Positions 35,326 through 43,885 are shown, counted from the first letter of the stretch. The stretch: DNA of 58,581 nucleotides from an uncultured Prevotellaceae bacterium (GCA_902776665.1 CACYQZ010000011.1:1-58581); one strand, 5' to 3'. Numbers and translations are program-made. The notes: generated by a model not told the origin, from the letters alone.

Positions 35326-36873
35326 TTATTTGCTGAGTTTATTCACGTATTTCACCGGCGGAATGTCATCGTTTTTGAGGATGTCGGCAATCTGCTGAGG
35401 CGTGATGGTGACAGGGCCGCGCATGAATTCGGGAATGTTATAGCTTTTCATGAACTGACGATGGAAATCGGGGTCGGCGCAGGGCAGTTCGAAGGGTTTC
35501 GAAGCCTTTCCGTCGGCATCGATGTGGGCGATGAAGGGGCGGGTGTAGTTGCCATCGGCGCGACGCGAGGAGAAAACAACCCAGCGACCCGTGCTCGACC
35601 ATGTGTGATAGCTCTCGACATTGTCGGAATTGATTTCTTCGACAGGTCGGAAGATTCCCTCTGACGTCCCCGACTCGTTGAAAGCCTGCAAATCGAGCAT
35701 CCAAAGGTCGGCATCGCGGTGCCAGATGTGGAAACAGCCCCATTCGCCGAGTGTCACCATCAGCCAACGGCCGTCGGGCGAAATGCGCGGCAGCGTAGCA
35801 CTTTTTCCCATCGAAGCGGCATCGATGACCATCTCGCGAGGTCCGAATTCGCGCGTTTCGGGGTCGAAAGTCTTGCGGTAGATGCTGTATTTGATTTCCT
35901 TGTTTCGGGCGACGGTTTCACCTGTGTTCACCGTGTCGGCCTCGTATTCAAAATGGGCACTTCCGTAGTAGAGCATCCGTCCGTCGGGAGCCCAGAATGG
36001 GAAAATTTCAAATTCGTGAGGGTCGTTTTCGATGTTGATGACTTCGTTGCGCTCCAAATCATAGACAATGAGGTCGCTTTCGGAGTCGAGCACCTCGATT
36101 TTATTCAAATCGCGCGTGTGGAAACTCTGCATCGTCTTATTGGTCGAGTAGGCGATGAGTTTCAGCCACGGATGCCACGACGGATATACGCCAGCCGAAA
36201 GAATCGAGTCGTTTTTCATGTTCACCTTCTTATATTCGCCGTCGTAGGCCACGAAGGTGCCGCCGTGTTTCTGGCGTGCATGGAACTGGAATCGCTCGGG
36301 ATTCTGCTGCTGATAGTTGTGACAATTCACGCACTGGCCGTCGATTTCGTCGCTGCAGAGCATATTGCTCACGATGACGCTCTCGTCGTAGTTTTCGAGG
36401 CACCGCTGGTTGAGCGTGAGTTCCTCATAGACCACATACGAGGGCGAAATCAGTCGATAGCTGATGTAGGAGTCGATGGAGTCGGGCGACACGAAGATTT
36501 GGAAAGGCTTGAACTGCGTCCATTGGCCGTCGTTTTCGGCATAGACCTCGACTTGAATCGCCTTTCCCTTGGCCTTTTCAGCGATTTCTTTCCATTGGTC
36601 GATGTCGGGACAAGCCTTCAAGTCGTCGCCACCGCAAACGATTTCTTCGTCGTCGAAACGATAGCGGGCCACCATCTGCGTGAAATCGGCCTTTTTCGCA
36701 GGCGATGGCAGCAATTCAAACGTCAGCGGCGCAATGTTCACTGGCACGGTCACGTCGATATAATCGGGATAGATTTCGGGCAGTTGGTCGCTCTTGGCGT
36801 ATTCCGTCGGCACAGTCGCTTGCTTGCAGGCAGCGAGTAGCACGATGATGGTTAAAAGCAGATATTTTTTCAT
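35326..36873 (-). CDS. PD40/TolB-like beta-propeller lipoprotein with a CxxCH motif
   Basis: A 515-residue predicted lipoprotein; lipobox LLAAC with Cys16 from the ATG at 36873. A GTG at 36897 would add eight residues. An N-terminal beta domain is followed by TolB-type propeller repeats (SWHPWLKLIAYSTNKT, FPFWAPDGRMLYYGSA, LPRISPDGRWLMVTLG, YHTWSSTGRWVVFSSR). Between them, residues 181-185 read CVNCH, the consensus for covalent c-type haem attachment, in IDGQCVNCHNYQQ. Whether haem is bound is unknown. Downstream of a large membrane protein, probably a functional pair. The family occurs in Bacteroides and Prevotella without an assigned role to my knowledge. Confidence 0.75.
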   Translation of the reverse strand: MKKYLLLTIIVLLAACKQATVPTEYAKSDQLPEIYPDYIDVTVPVNIAPLTFELLPSPAKKADFTQMVARYRFDDEEIVCGGDDLKACPDIDQWKEIAEKAKGKAIQVEVYAENDGQWTQFKPFQIFVSPDSIDSYISYRLISPSYVVYEELTLNQRCLENYDESVIVSNMLCSDEIDGQCVNCHNYQQQNPERFQFHARQKHGGTFVAYDGEYKKVNMKNDSILSAGVYPSWHPWLKLIAYSTNKTMQSFHTRDLNKIEVLDSESDLIVYDLERNEVINIENDPHEFEIFPFWAPDGRMLYYGSAHFEYEADTVNTGETVARNKEIKYSIYRKTFDPETREFGPREMVIDAASMGKSATLPRISPDGRWLMVTLGEWGCFHIWHRDADLWMLDLQAFNESGTSEGIFRPVEEINSDNVESYHTWSSTGRWVVFSSRRADGNYTRPFIAHIDADGKASKPFELPCADPDFHRQFMKSYNIPEFMRGPVTITPQQIADILKNDDIPPVKYVNKLSK

Positions 36874-36904
36874 TTTTTCAATTTTTCTTTTTTTCACTTA
36901 TCAC

Positions 36905-38821
36905 TTAGAAACTATGCTGTCCTCGTGTGAAGAAATAGTCGTAATAGAAGGTGCCACCGAATCGGTCGAACATCAATTTTTTCAGTTCGGGTTCGGGCAT
37001 TCCCTTGAATTGTTTCGCCGTCGCCATGAAGTTGTTGTAGTTGTCGATAACCTGCTGGTCAAACGGCATTCGGCTGATGTCCACTTCTTTTTCGAGATGT
37101 CCGTAGAGATAGGCCGCTTCCTGCAAGTGGATGGGCATTTTTTTCTTCCCGAGGTTCGGCGCGTAGATGTAGAACTGGCCCCAGAAGGTCTTGATGTCTT
37201 TCGTTTGGAGGGCGAATATCATGGCCTGCTCTTGGAAAACGGGGTCGTCGCTGGTGCGATGGGCGAAATAGTTGATGAGGAAGATTTCGATGAGCGACTG
37301 GTCGCTGGTCAGTTCGTCTTGAGGCGGCATCAGATGCGAAATCACCGACAGTTCGGGGTCTTTCCCGATGAGCGTCGGGTTGTCGATGTAAGCCTCGTAT
37401 TTTTCACCCAATTCGGCGTAATATTTCGTCTTTTTCAGCAAATCGACGTATTTTTTCGCGACTTCCATCTCGCCGTTGAGCAACGAACATTTCAGCATGA
37501 AAATCAGGTGTTCGACGCGCCAACCGAACTCCACGCCGTCCTCCATACACCAACGATAGCAATAGTTGACAAGGCCGTAGTTGAAGTAGAGGAATTTGCC
37601 GCTGGCCTGCGTCATTCGGGCGATGAATGGCGCATTCGGAGGTGTGTCGCCGTTGCGGTAGCGATACATTTCGTCGCCCTGTCTGCCAAGTCGCGCAAGG
37701 GCGAGGTTTTTCGTCATCCACATCGTTCGCGAGGGCGCGGTGTCGTGGTCGCGATAGGTCGTGAGAATGTCTTCCCACTGCTGGCTGACGGCACTTCGAT
37801 ACATCGAAAGTTCGGTGTGGAAATTTTCGTCCTTGTACCAAAAATGCCAGACGCTCGCGACGATAATCGTCAGAAACGCAACCTGCGAAAGCATCCATTT
37901 CATAGGCTTTTCAACCTTTTCGTCACGATTTTTCCGATAGAAAATGGCAATGACGACGAGCGAAAGGAAGAGAAGGATGAACGGGATGTAGAAAATGAAA
38001 TAGAGTCGGTCTTTTTTGTACGACGGAAGCGCCGTGTTGTAGATATTGACAATGCTGGTTTGGTCGTAGATGGTCCAATAATAGACGAGCGGCACGATGG
38101 CGATGGCGAGAACGGCGATGGCTGTGTCGATGCCGCGGAAAAGCGGTTTGTAGTCGTCGAGTCGCCACGCGAAAATGGCCATGAGCAAGGCGGCAAAAAG
38201 GGCGTAGATGCCGAAAACGGGATAGCCAGCAACGACGGTGACTGCGATGAGAAGCGTGCGCACGAAGAATTTCGGCGGCAAAAGCCGATAAATCCACGCG
38301 AGGCCGACGGCGACGGTGATTCCGATGGGCGCGATGAAGAAATGGCCGCGCAGTTTCAGGTAGTAAATCCAGTAGCCCAAATCGGCGTTGATGATGATGA
38401 CGAGTGCCAACGGAACAAACAGCGCAACCGTCCATTTTGCAGGGATTCGGAACGTTTTTTTGATGACAAACACCATCAGCAGCCACCATGCGCAGAGCAA
38501 TGCAGCACCCAACGCTGGATGGTGGAAAAACTGCGTGAAATAGGTGCCTGCGTAGGTGAGAAAACCACCCGAAACCACCATTTGCTGCTTGAAAAACAGC
38601 GGTGTGTAGAGGAACAGGTTGAGTTCCTGCACGCGATAGAGCAAGTCGTTTTCGTAGGCGACGAGCACGATGCCAACAATGGCTACCGCCACCACTGGCA
38701 ACAGCCACGATAGCCGTCGCAACGTCGTTTCCGTCAGTTGTGGCTTCGCTTTCTGACTCGTTTTTTGCACCTTCGGCTTCGAATTCGCCGATTTTTTGTC
38801 CTTATTTTTCATCTTATTCAA
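36905..38821 (-). CDS. Polytopic membrane protein with soluble C-terminal half (DUF6057-like)
   Basis: A 638-residue protein. After a Lys-rich N-terminus there are about ten membrane helices in the first 340 residues (LLPVVAVAIVGIVLVAY, WTVALFVPLALVIIINADLG, FIAPIGITVAVGLAWIY, FILLFLSLVVIAIFY). A helical soluble C-terminal domain of about 280 residues follows, with TPR-like patterns (FMLKCSLLNGEMEVAKKYVDLL). The layout resembles DUF6057 proteins of Bacteroidetes. It ends a few bases before the PD40 lipoprotein. Function unknown; the fold of the first half recalls membrane glycosyltransferases, but no catalytic motif was identified. Confidence 0.65.
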   Translation of the reverse strand: MNKMKNKDKKSANSKPKVQKTSQKAKPQLTETTLRRLSWLLPVVAVAIVGIVLVAYENDLLYRVQELNLFLYTPLFFKQQMVVSGGFLTYAGTYFTQFFHHPALGAALLCAWWLLMVFVIKKTFRIPAKWTVALFVPLALVIIINADLGYWIYYLKLRGHFFIAPIGITVAVGLAWIYRLLPPKFFVRTLLIAVTVVAGYPVFGIYALFAALLMAIFAWRLDDYKPLFRGIDTAIAVLAIAIVPLVYYWTIYDQTSIVNIYNTALPSYKKDRLYFIFYIPFILLFLSLVVIAIFYRKNRDEKVEKPMKWMLSQVAFLTIIVASVWHFWYKDENFHTELSMYRSAVSQQWEDILTTYRDHDTAPSRTMWMTKNLALARLGRQGDEMYRYRNGDTPPNAPFIARMTQASGKFLYFNYGLVNYCYRWCMEDGVEFGWRVEHLIFMLKCSLLNGEMEVAKKYVDLLKKTKYYAELGEKYEAYIDNPTLIGKDPELSVISHLMPPQDELTSDQSLIEIFLINYFAHRTSDDPVFQEQAMIFALQTKDIKTFWGQFYIYAPNLGKKKMPIHLQEAAYLYGHLEKEVDISRMPFDQQVIDNYNNFMATAKQFKGMPEPELKKLMFDRFGGTFYYDYFFTRGQHSF

Positions 38822-38830
38822 TAATTTTTT

Positions 38831-38868
38831 TCACTATTCACTCCTCACTCCACACTTCTCACTTCACA
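38831..38868 (-). repeat. ACTCCAC/ACTTCAC heptamer tract before the polytopic protein
   Basis: CACTATT, CACTCCT, CACTCCA, CACTTCT, CACTTCA heptamers on the plus strand (G-rich on the coding strand). The tract overlaps the stop of the acetyltransferase gene. Confidence 0.85.
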
Positions 38869-39805
38869 CATCCCACTCGTAAGTATCGTAGCAAACCGCC
38901 CGACCGCCAAAGCCCTCTTTTTGGTAGATGAGCGACTCGTGGAGTTCGTTGCCGTCGGGCAGGTTTGAGGTGCCAAAGTCGAAGAAATCGACCTTCGGAA
39001 AAACCTCGTGGAGCAGATGGTCGATGAGCACGTCCATGGCGCGGAGCCGTTTCCCTTCGACCGAAGCCGATATGTATTGCGTATGGGCGAAATGCTCGCC
39101 GACATACATCACCGTCGCGCCCAACATCTGGCCCGTCGGCGCGAAGGCCGCCCAAAGTTGGATGTTCTTCGGGAAACGACGATGGAGCAGGGCGATTTCT
39201 TCGAGCGTGTGAACGGGTTTCGCATCGTGTTTTTGGGCGAGATTGTCGGTTAAAATCGTCCAAAATGCCTTGAAATCGTTGGTTTGCCGAACTTCGACGC
39301 CGTCGTGCCGTCCCTTGTTAGCGGCATATCGCCGGTAACGCTTCCACTTCACTGGACGCTGCGGAACAACCGCCGACGACACTTTCCGACCCACCAACTT
39401 CGCCCGACAACGCAGGAAAATCGCAAAAAGGTCTTCGTCGGAAGGCAGACTGTGGAAAACACGCGGAACGGGCTTATAGACGACGCGCTCGATGCCTTCG
39501 GCTCGCAAAAAATCGTTGATTTCGACGAACAGCGTGCAGATTTTCGCTGTCGTGGCTTCGTCGGTCATCACCAAACCGCCGTAGGTCAGCCCTTGGTGCG
39601 AAAAAAGCGTTTTTTCGCGTCGATTGGCAGGCAGAATGGCGTAGAGCGAGCCGTCGAGATAGCACATCAGCGAATGGTCGTCGAAGCGGTCGGCATGGTA
39701 GTCCATATAGCCGCGGTCGAAGAGGAACGTTCCGTTCTTCGACTGTGCCACGAATTGGTTCCATTCGTCGGCTTGGTCAGCGCTGTATCGTCTGATTTCA
39801 AACAT
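38864..39805 (-). CDS. GNAT/FemAB-like acyltransferase
   Basis: A 313-residue soluble protein with two GNAT-like halves. The first contains YAILPANRREKTLFSHQGLT and YGGLVM, the second the AAFAPTGQMLGATVMYVGEH strand pair, YISASVEGKRLRAMDVLID and FDFGTSNLPDGNELHESLI, where acyl-CoA or aminoacyl-tRNA would bind. The start overlaps the end of the ketoisomerase gene, so it probably acylates an amino sugar made by this cluster (inference). It differs from the left-handed-beta-helix acetyltransferases usually found with FdtA. Confidence 0.75.
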   Translation of the reverse strand: MFEIRRYSADQADEWNQFVAQSKNGTFLFDRGYMDYHADRFDDHSLMCYLDGSLYAILPANRREKTLFSHQGLTYGGLVMTDEATTAKICTLFVEINDFLRAEGIERVVYKPVPRVFHSLPSDEDLFAIFLRCRAKLVGRKVSSAVVPQRPVKWKRYRRYAANKGRHDGVEVRQTNDFKAFWTILTDNLAQKHDAKPVHTLEEIALLHRRFPKNIQLWAAFAPTGQMLGATVMYVGEHFAHTQYISASVEGKRLRAMDVLIDHLLHEVFPKVDFFDFGTSNLPDGNELHESLIYQKEGFGGRAVCYDTYEWDV

Positions 39806-40203
39806 TATTTCACGAAGTCGATAAATTCGTCGTAGTCGTAGAGATATTCGGCCTCGTCGAAGAGTTCAGAGGCCAAAACGAGACAGACAGAGCCGCTCGA
39901 AAAATCTTCCAAGGTCCGCCACACGCCCGTGCCGACATACAGCCCTTTCCACGGATGGTTCAGGTGGTGGACTTCCTTGTTGCCGTGTCCGTCGTCGAGA
40001 GTCACGTCGAACGAACCGCTCACGGCGATAATCACCTCCTCGCACGTCCTGTGGGCATGACCGCCGCGCCATTCGCCCGCGGGAATGTCGTATGTCCAAT
40101 AGACGCGTGCAATGTCGAACGGCACGTTTTTCAACTGCTCGGCCACGGTCAGGTTGCCGCGTGGGTCGCAGATTTTCGGCAGATCAATGATTTTTCCTAT
40201 CAT
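39805..40203 (-). CDS. dTDP-4-oxo-6-deoxyglucose 3,4-ketoisomerase (FdtA/QdtA family)
   Basis: A 132-residue cupin. IDLPKICDPRGNLTVAEQ at the N-terminus and the GGHAHRTCEEV segment with His49 and His51 are the family signatures (WxcM-like). The enzyme moves the keto group of dTDP-4-keto-6-deoxyglucose from C4 to C3 on the way to dTDP-3-amino sugars. Its ATG overlaps the rfbB stop (4 nt) and the next gene starts at its stop codon, so the three are tightly coupled. Gal or Glc stereochemistry (FdtA or QdtA) cannot be decided by eye. Confidence 0.92.
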   Translation of the reverse strand: MIGKIIDLPKICDPRGNLTVAEQLKNVPFDIARVYWTYDIPAGEWRGGHAHRTCEEVIIAVSGSFDVTLDDGHGNKEVHHLNHPWKGLYVGTGVWRTLEDFSSGSVCLVLASELFDEAEYLYDYDEFIDFVK

Positions 40204-41333
40204 CTGTCTTTGTACATGTTATCGTAATATTTCTGGTAGTCGCCGCTCGTCACGTTGTCGAGCCAGTCTTGGTTTTCGAGATACCAGCGCACGGTTTTCT
40301 CGATGCCTTCCTCGAATTGGAGGCTCGGTTCCCAACCGAGTTCCTTCTGGAGTTTGGTAGAGTCGATGGCGTAGCGCAGGTCGTGGCCGGCGCGGTCGGT
40401 GACGAAGGTGATGAGGTCGAGGTCTTCGCCTTCGTTGCGACCTAAGAGGCGGTCGGTGGTGTTGATGAGCACCTTCACGATGTCGATGTTTTTCCACTCG
40501 TTGAAGCCGCCGATGTTGTAGGTCTCAGCCGTTTTTCCTTCGTGGAAAATCAGGTCGATGGCGCGTGCGTGGTCTTCGACGAAGAGCCAGTCGCGCACGT
40601 TCTCGCCCTTGCCATAGACGGGCAGCGGCTTGCGGTGGCGGATGTTGTTGATGAAGAGCGGAATCAGTTTTTCGGGGAACTGATAGGGGCCGTAGTTGTT
40701 CGAGCAGTTGGTCACGACGACGGGCATTCCGTAGGTGTCGTGGTAGGCGCGCACGAAGTGGTCACTCGACGCCTTGGCAGCCGAATAGGGCGAATGAGGA
40801 TTGTACTTCGTCGTCTCATAGAAGAAGTCCTGACCATAGGCCAAATGGTGCTCGCCCGACGATGCTTTCGTCGTGAACGGCGGTTCGATGCCCTCGGGAT
40901 GGGTCAGTTCGAGTGCGCCATAGACCTCGTCGGTGGAAATGTGGTAGAAGCGCTTGCCTTCGTACTTCTCGGGCAGCGATTCCCAATAGAGTTTCGCGGC
41001 TTGCAGCAGGCTCAAAGTACCCATCACGTTGGTCTTGGCAAACGTAAACGGGTCTTTGATGGAACGGTCCACGTGCGATTCGGCTGCGAGGTGGATGATG
41101 CCATCGACTTTCTTGTCCTGCATCAGTTGATAGAACGCCTCGAAGTCGCAGATGTCCATCTTCACGAACTCGTAGTTGGGCTTCGCCTCGATGTCTTTGA
41201 GGTTCGCCAAATTGCCTGCGTAGGTCAGTTTGTCGAGGTTGATGATGTGGTACTCGGGATACTTGTTCACGAAAAGGCGCACCACGTGGCTTCCAATGAA
41301 ACCTGCGCCGCCGGTAATGACAATCGTTTTCAT
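40200..41333 (-). CDS. rfbB: dTDP-glucose 4,6-dehydratase
   Basis: A 377-residue short-chain dehydrogenase-type enzyme converting dTDP-glucose to dTDP-4-keto-6-deoxyglucose. NAD-binding TGGAGFIGSHV at 7-17, catalytic STDEVYG (near 133) and YSAAK (near 190), LTYAGNL after the first strand and the substrate-binding NCSNNYGPYQFPEK. Somewhat longer than average, with an extra stretch near 155-180 (PPFTTKASSGEHHLAYGQDF). It supplies the substrate of the adjoining ketoisomerase; glucose-1-phosphate thymidylyltransferase (rfbA) is not in this window. Confidence 0.96.
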   Translation of the reverse strand: MKTIVITGGAGFIGSHVVRLFVNKYPEYHIINLDKLTYAGNLANLKDIEAKPNYEFVKMDICDFEAFYQLMQDKKVDGIIHLAAESHVDRSIKDPFTFAKTNVMGTLSLLQAAKLYWESLPEKYEGKRFYHISTDEVYGALELTHPEGIEPPFTTKASSGEHHLAYGQDFFYETTKYNPHSPYSAAKASSDHFVRAYHDTYGMPVVVTNCSNNYGPYQFPEKLIPLFINNIRHRKPLPVYGKGENVRDWLFVEDHARAIDLIFHEGKTAETYNIGGFNEWKNIDIVKVLINTTDRLLGRNEGEDLDLITFVTDRAGHDLRYAIDSTKLQKELGWEPSLQFEEGIEKTVRWYLENQDWLDNVTSGDYQKYYDNMYKDR

Positions 41334-41358
41334 ATTCTTCGTTTTTAATTTATATTAT

Positions 41359-41856
41359 TTATTCTTTATTATTTAATGTAATAACTTCACAATCCGTCAT
41401 TTTATTGCCTTCGATGGTCAATCTTATTAAAGTTCGGTCTTTGTGCCACCCTTGCAAGCCTGCCGCACCTGGATTGATGTGGAGCAGATTCAGTGTTTTG
41501 TCGAACTTCACTTTGAGGATGTGCGAGTGGCCAGCAATGAAAAGTTGCGGCGGATTGGCGTAGATTTGCCCTCGGATTCGCGCATCGTAGTTGCCCGGAT
41601 AGCCGCCGATGTGGGTCATCAGCACTTCGACTTCCTCGCATTTCCAGCGCAGCAGTTCGGGGTACATCAACCGCAGGTCGCCGCCGTCGCAGTTGCCGCA
41701 GACCGCCCGCAGCGGACGGAATTCAGCCAATCGGTCGGCCACTTCGGTCGAGCCGATGTCGCCGGCGTGCCAAATCTCGTCGCAGGGCTCGAAATAGTGC
41801 AGGTATTTGTCGTCCCAATACGAGTGCGTGTCGCTGAGGATGCCGATTTTCTTCAT
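41359..41856 (-). CDS. YfcE/MJ0936-type metallophosphoesterase
   Basis: A 165-residue calcineurin-like phosphoesterase. Metal ligands are visible in SDTHSYW (Asp8, His10), HAGDIGS, VCGNCDG, MTHIGGYPG and AGHSHI. Such enzymes hydrolyse phosphodiesters in vitro and have unclear physiological substrates. It overlaps the cytidylate-kinase-like gene by 4 nt. Confidence 0.92.
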   Translation of the reverse strand: MKKIGILSDTHSYWDDKYLHYFEPCDEIWHAGDIGSTEVADRLAEFRPLRAVCGNCDGGDLRLMYPELLRWKCEEVEVLMTHIGGYPGNYDARIRGQIYANPPQLFIAGHSHILKVKFDKTLNLLHINPGAAGLQGWHKDRTLIRLTIEGNKMTDCEVITLNNKE

Positions 41857-42479
41857 TGTTTCGTGGAGCGTGGAGTGTTAAGTGTGGAGTGAATAAACTC
41901 GGCGATGAATTGGGTGGTGGCATCGATGCCGAGCAACGACGAATTGACGCAGAGGTCATACGACGCCGAATCGCCCCAACGCTTGCCTGTGTAATAATTA
42001 TAGTATGAGGCGCGACGGCATTCGCCCTTCTCGATGAGGCGGCGAGCACGGTCGTCGTCGCAGTCGCGACGCTCTTTCACGCGGCGAATTCTATCGTCGA
42101 GGTTGGCCGTGACAAACACATTTACCATGTCGTCGCGCTCGCGCAAGACGTAGTCGGCACAGCGTCCCACGAACACGCACGAACCATTGCCTGCGGCCTT
42201 CAGAATCGCATCGCTTTGAAACTGGAAAAGGCTGTCGTCGGAAAATTCGCTTCGATAGATGTTTCCCATCGAAAACGTGCGGCCAGCACTGGGCAACAGC
42301 GAGCGGAAAAAGCCTTTTTTCTCGTCGTTTTCTTCAAAGAAATGCTCCGAAAAACCACTCTCGCGGGCTGCAATCGACAGCAGTTCCTTGTCGTAGAGCG
42401 TACAGCTGAATTTCTCGGCCAATTTCTGTGCAATTTCGCGGCCTCCAGAGCCGATTTGTCGTCCAATCGTGATAATCAT
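41853..42479 (-). CDS. Cytidylate kinase-like protein
   Basis: A 208-residue P-loop protein: GRQIGSGGREIAQKLAEKF at 6-24, then CTLYDKELLSIAARESGFSE, and in the middle CVFVGRCADYVLRERDDMVNV with the VKERRDCDDDRARRLIEKGE lid. Matches the cytidylate-kinase-like family (Pfam PF13189), not the housekeeping Cmk. The last about ten residues (HSTLNTPRST) are encoded by a heptamer tract that runs into the start of the metallophosphoesterase gene. Confidence 0.88.
   Translation of the reverse strand: MIITIGRQIGSGGREIAQKLAEKFSCTLYDKELLSIAARESGFSEHFFEENDEKKGFFRSLLPSAGRTFSMGNIYRSEFSDDSLFQFQSDAILKAAGNGSCVFVGRCADYVLRERDDMVNVFVTANLDDRIRRVKERRDCDDDRARRLIEKGECRRASYYNYYTGKRWGDSASYDLCVNSSLLGIDATTQFIAEFIHSTLNTPRSTKQ
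41862..41891 (-). repeat. In-frame ACTCCAC/GTGGAGT heptamer tract at the cytidylate-kinase-like C-terminus
   Basis: GTGGAGC, GTGGAGT, GTTAAGT, GTGGAGT on the plus strand; on the coding strand they end the protein with HSTLNTPRST. Confidence 0.88.
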
Positions 42480-42485
42480 ATTTTT

Positions 42486-42530
42486 TGAGTTGAGAGTTGA
42501 TAGTTGATAGTTTTAACTTTTTAACCTTCT
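42486..42530 (-). repeat. CAACTCT/CAACTAT heptamers and TTAAAAAG octamers after the MATE gene
   Basis: GAGTTGAGAGTTGATAGTTGATAG in the 33-nt gap, joined to TTTTAACTTTTTAACC that forms the last codons of the MATE gene. Confidence 0.85.
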
Positions 42531-43868
42531 AAGGTACCAAATCAGCATCGGAATCGTGACGGAAAACGACACAAAATCGCTTGCCGGCATCGAATACCAA
42601 ACGCCGTCGAGCCCCCAGAACATCGGGAAAGCGATGGCCATCGGCAACAGCATCAGCAGTTGGCGCGAGAGCGAGAGGAAAATCGAGATTTTCACCTTTC
42701 CAATGCACTGGAAGAAGTTCGTGATGACCGCCTGCGAACCCACGACGAAGAACACAATCATATCGATGCGAATGCCGCGTGCCGAAAGGCGAATCAGCGT
42801 TTCGTCGGTCGTGAAAATTCGGGCAATCTGGGTCGGAAACACCATCGAAAGCGCCCATCCAACCACGAGAATCGCCGTCGCCGCCGCAATCGCCAGCCAA
42901 AGACATTTCAACATTCGGTCGTAGCGTTGTGCGCCGTAGTTGTAGCCCACAATCGGCTGCATTCCCTGCGTGATGCCGATGACGAACATAAAGAACACCA
43001 TCACTACCGAATTGGCTATCGAATAGGCTCCGACAGCCATATCGCCGCCGTATCTGACGAACTGGTTGTTCATAAAAATCACGATGACACACGAGGTCAG
43101 GTTCATCAAAAACGGCGAAATGCCGATGCTGATGATGTTGCGCACGAGATTGCGCTTCAGGCGATAGATGCCTCGCTTCAGATGCAGCAGTTCTCGCTTG
43201 TCGGAAAAGAGCCAGAGTTGCCAACAGAGCGCCATCGACTGACTCGAAATCGTCGCCAACGCCGCGCCTCGGATGCCCCAACGAAGCCACCAAACAAAGG
43301 CGATGACGAGCACGATGTTCATTCCGACGGTGAACAGCGTGGCATACATCGCGTGGCGCGGCTTTCCGGCGGCTCGGAGCACGGCATTCATACCGAAATA
43401 CATGTGCGTCACCATGTTTCCGAGCAAAATCACCTGCATAAATTCGCGGGCGTAGGGCAGTGTCACGTCCGACGCGCCGAAAAACCGCAGAATCGGGTCG
43501 AGAAACAGCAAGCAAACCACCATAAAAACTGCGCCTACGATGAGGTTCAGCGTCACCGTGTTGCCCAGCAGCCGTTCCGCCGTCGCGTAGTCGCGCTGTC
43601 CGAGTTTCACGCTGATGCACGTCGATGCACCCACGCCCACCGCCGCGCCGAACGCCGCCGAGAGGTTCATAAACGGGAAAGTGATGCCCAGACCCGCAAT
43701 CGCCTCAGCACCAACGACTTGCCCGATGAAGGCGCGGTCGATGATGTTGTAGAGGCTCGATGCCGTCATCGCCACGATGGCCGGCAGCGCGTATTGCCAC
43801 AGCAACCGTCCCACGGGTTCCGTGCCCAGCGCGAGTGTAGCCTGATTATTTTGATTTTTATTGTTCAT
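42513..43868 (-). CDS. MATE-family multidrug/Na+ antiporter
   Basis: A 451-residue protein with twelve membrane helices. The family's N-terminal features are present: LGTEPVGRLLWQYALPAIVA, IDRAFIGQVVGAEAIAGLG and LGITFPFMNLSAAFGAAVG; the second half repeats the layout (GITQGMQPIVGYNYGAQRYD). Exports cationic compounds in exchange for Na+ or H+. I chose ATG 43868 (MNNKNQNNQATLALG) because a TACCTTTG promoter box lies at 43878-43885, which excludes the upstream in-frame codons. It is the first gene of a ten-gene run on this strand. Confidence 0.93.
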   Translation of the reverse strand: MNNKNQNNQATLALGTEPVGRLLWQYALPAIVAMTASSLYNIIDRAFIGQVVGAEAIAGLGITFPFMNLSAAFGAAVGVGASTCISVKLGQRDYATAERLLGNTVTLNLIVGAVFMVVCLLFLDPILRFFGASDVTLPYAREFMQVILLGNMVTHMYFGMNAVLRAAGKPRHAMYATLFTVGMNIVLVIAFVWWLRWGIRGAALATISSQSMALCWQLWLFSDKRELLHLKRGIYRLKRNLVRNIISIGISPFLMNLTSCVIVIFMNNQFVRYGGDMAVGAYSIANSVVMVFFMFVIGITQGMQPIVGYNYGAQRYDRMLKCLWLAIAAATAILVVGWALSMVFPTQIARIFTTDETLIRLSARGIRIDMIVFFVVGSQAVITNFFQCIGKVKISIFLSLSRQLLMLLPMAIAFPMFWGLDGVWYSMPASDFVSFSVTIPMLIWYLRRLKS

Positions 43869-43877
43869 ATAGTGCTG

Positions 43878-43885
43878 CAAAGGTA
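43878..43885 (-). promoter_or_regulatory. Promoter -7 box of the MATE gene
   Basis: TACCTTTG on the minus strand followed by CAGC, 10 nt from the ATG; the message would be nearly leaderless. Confidence 0.65.
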
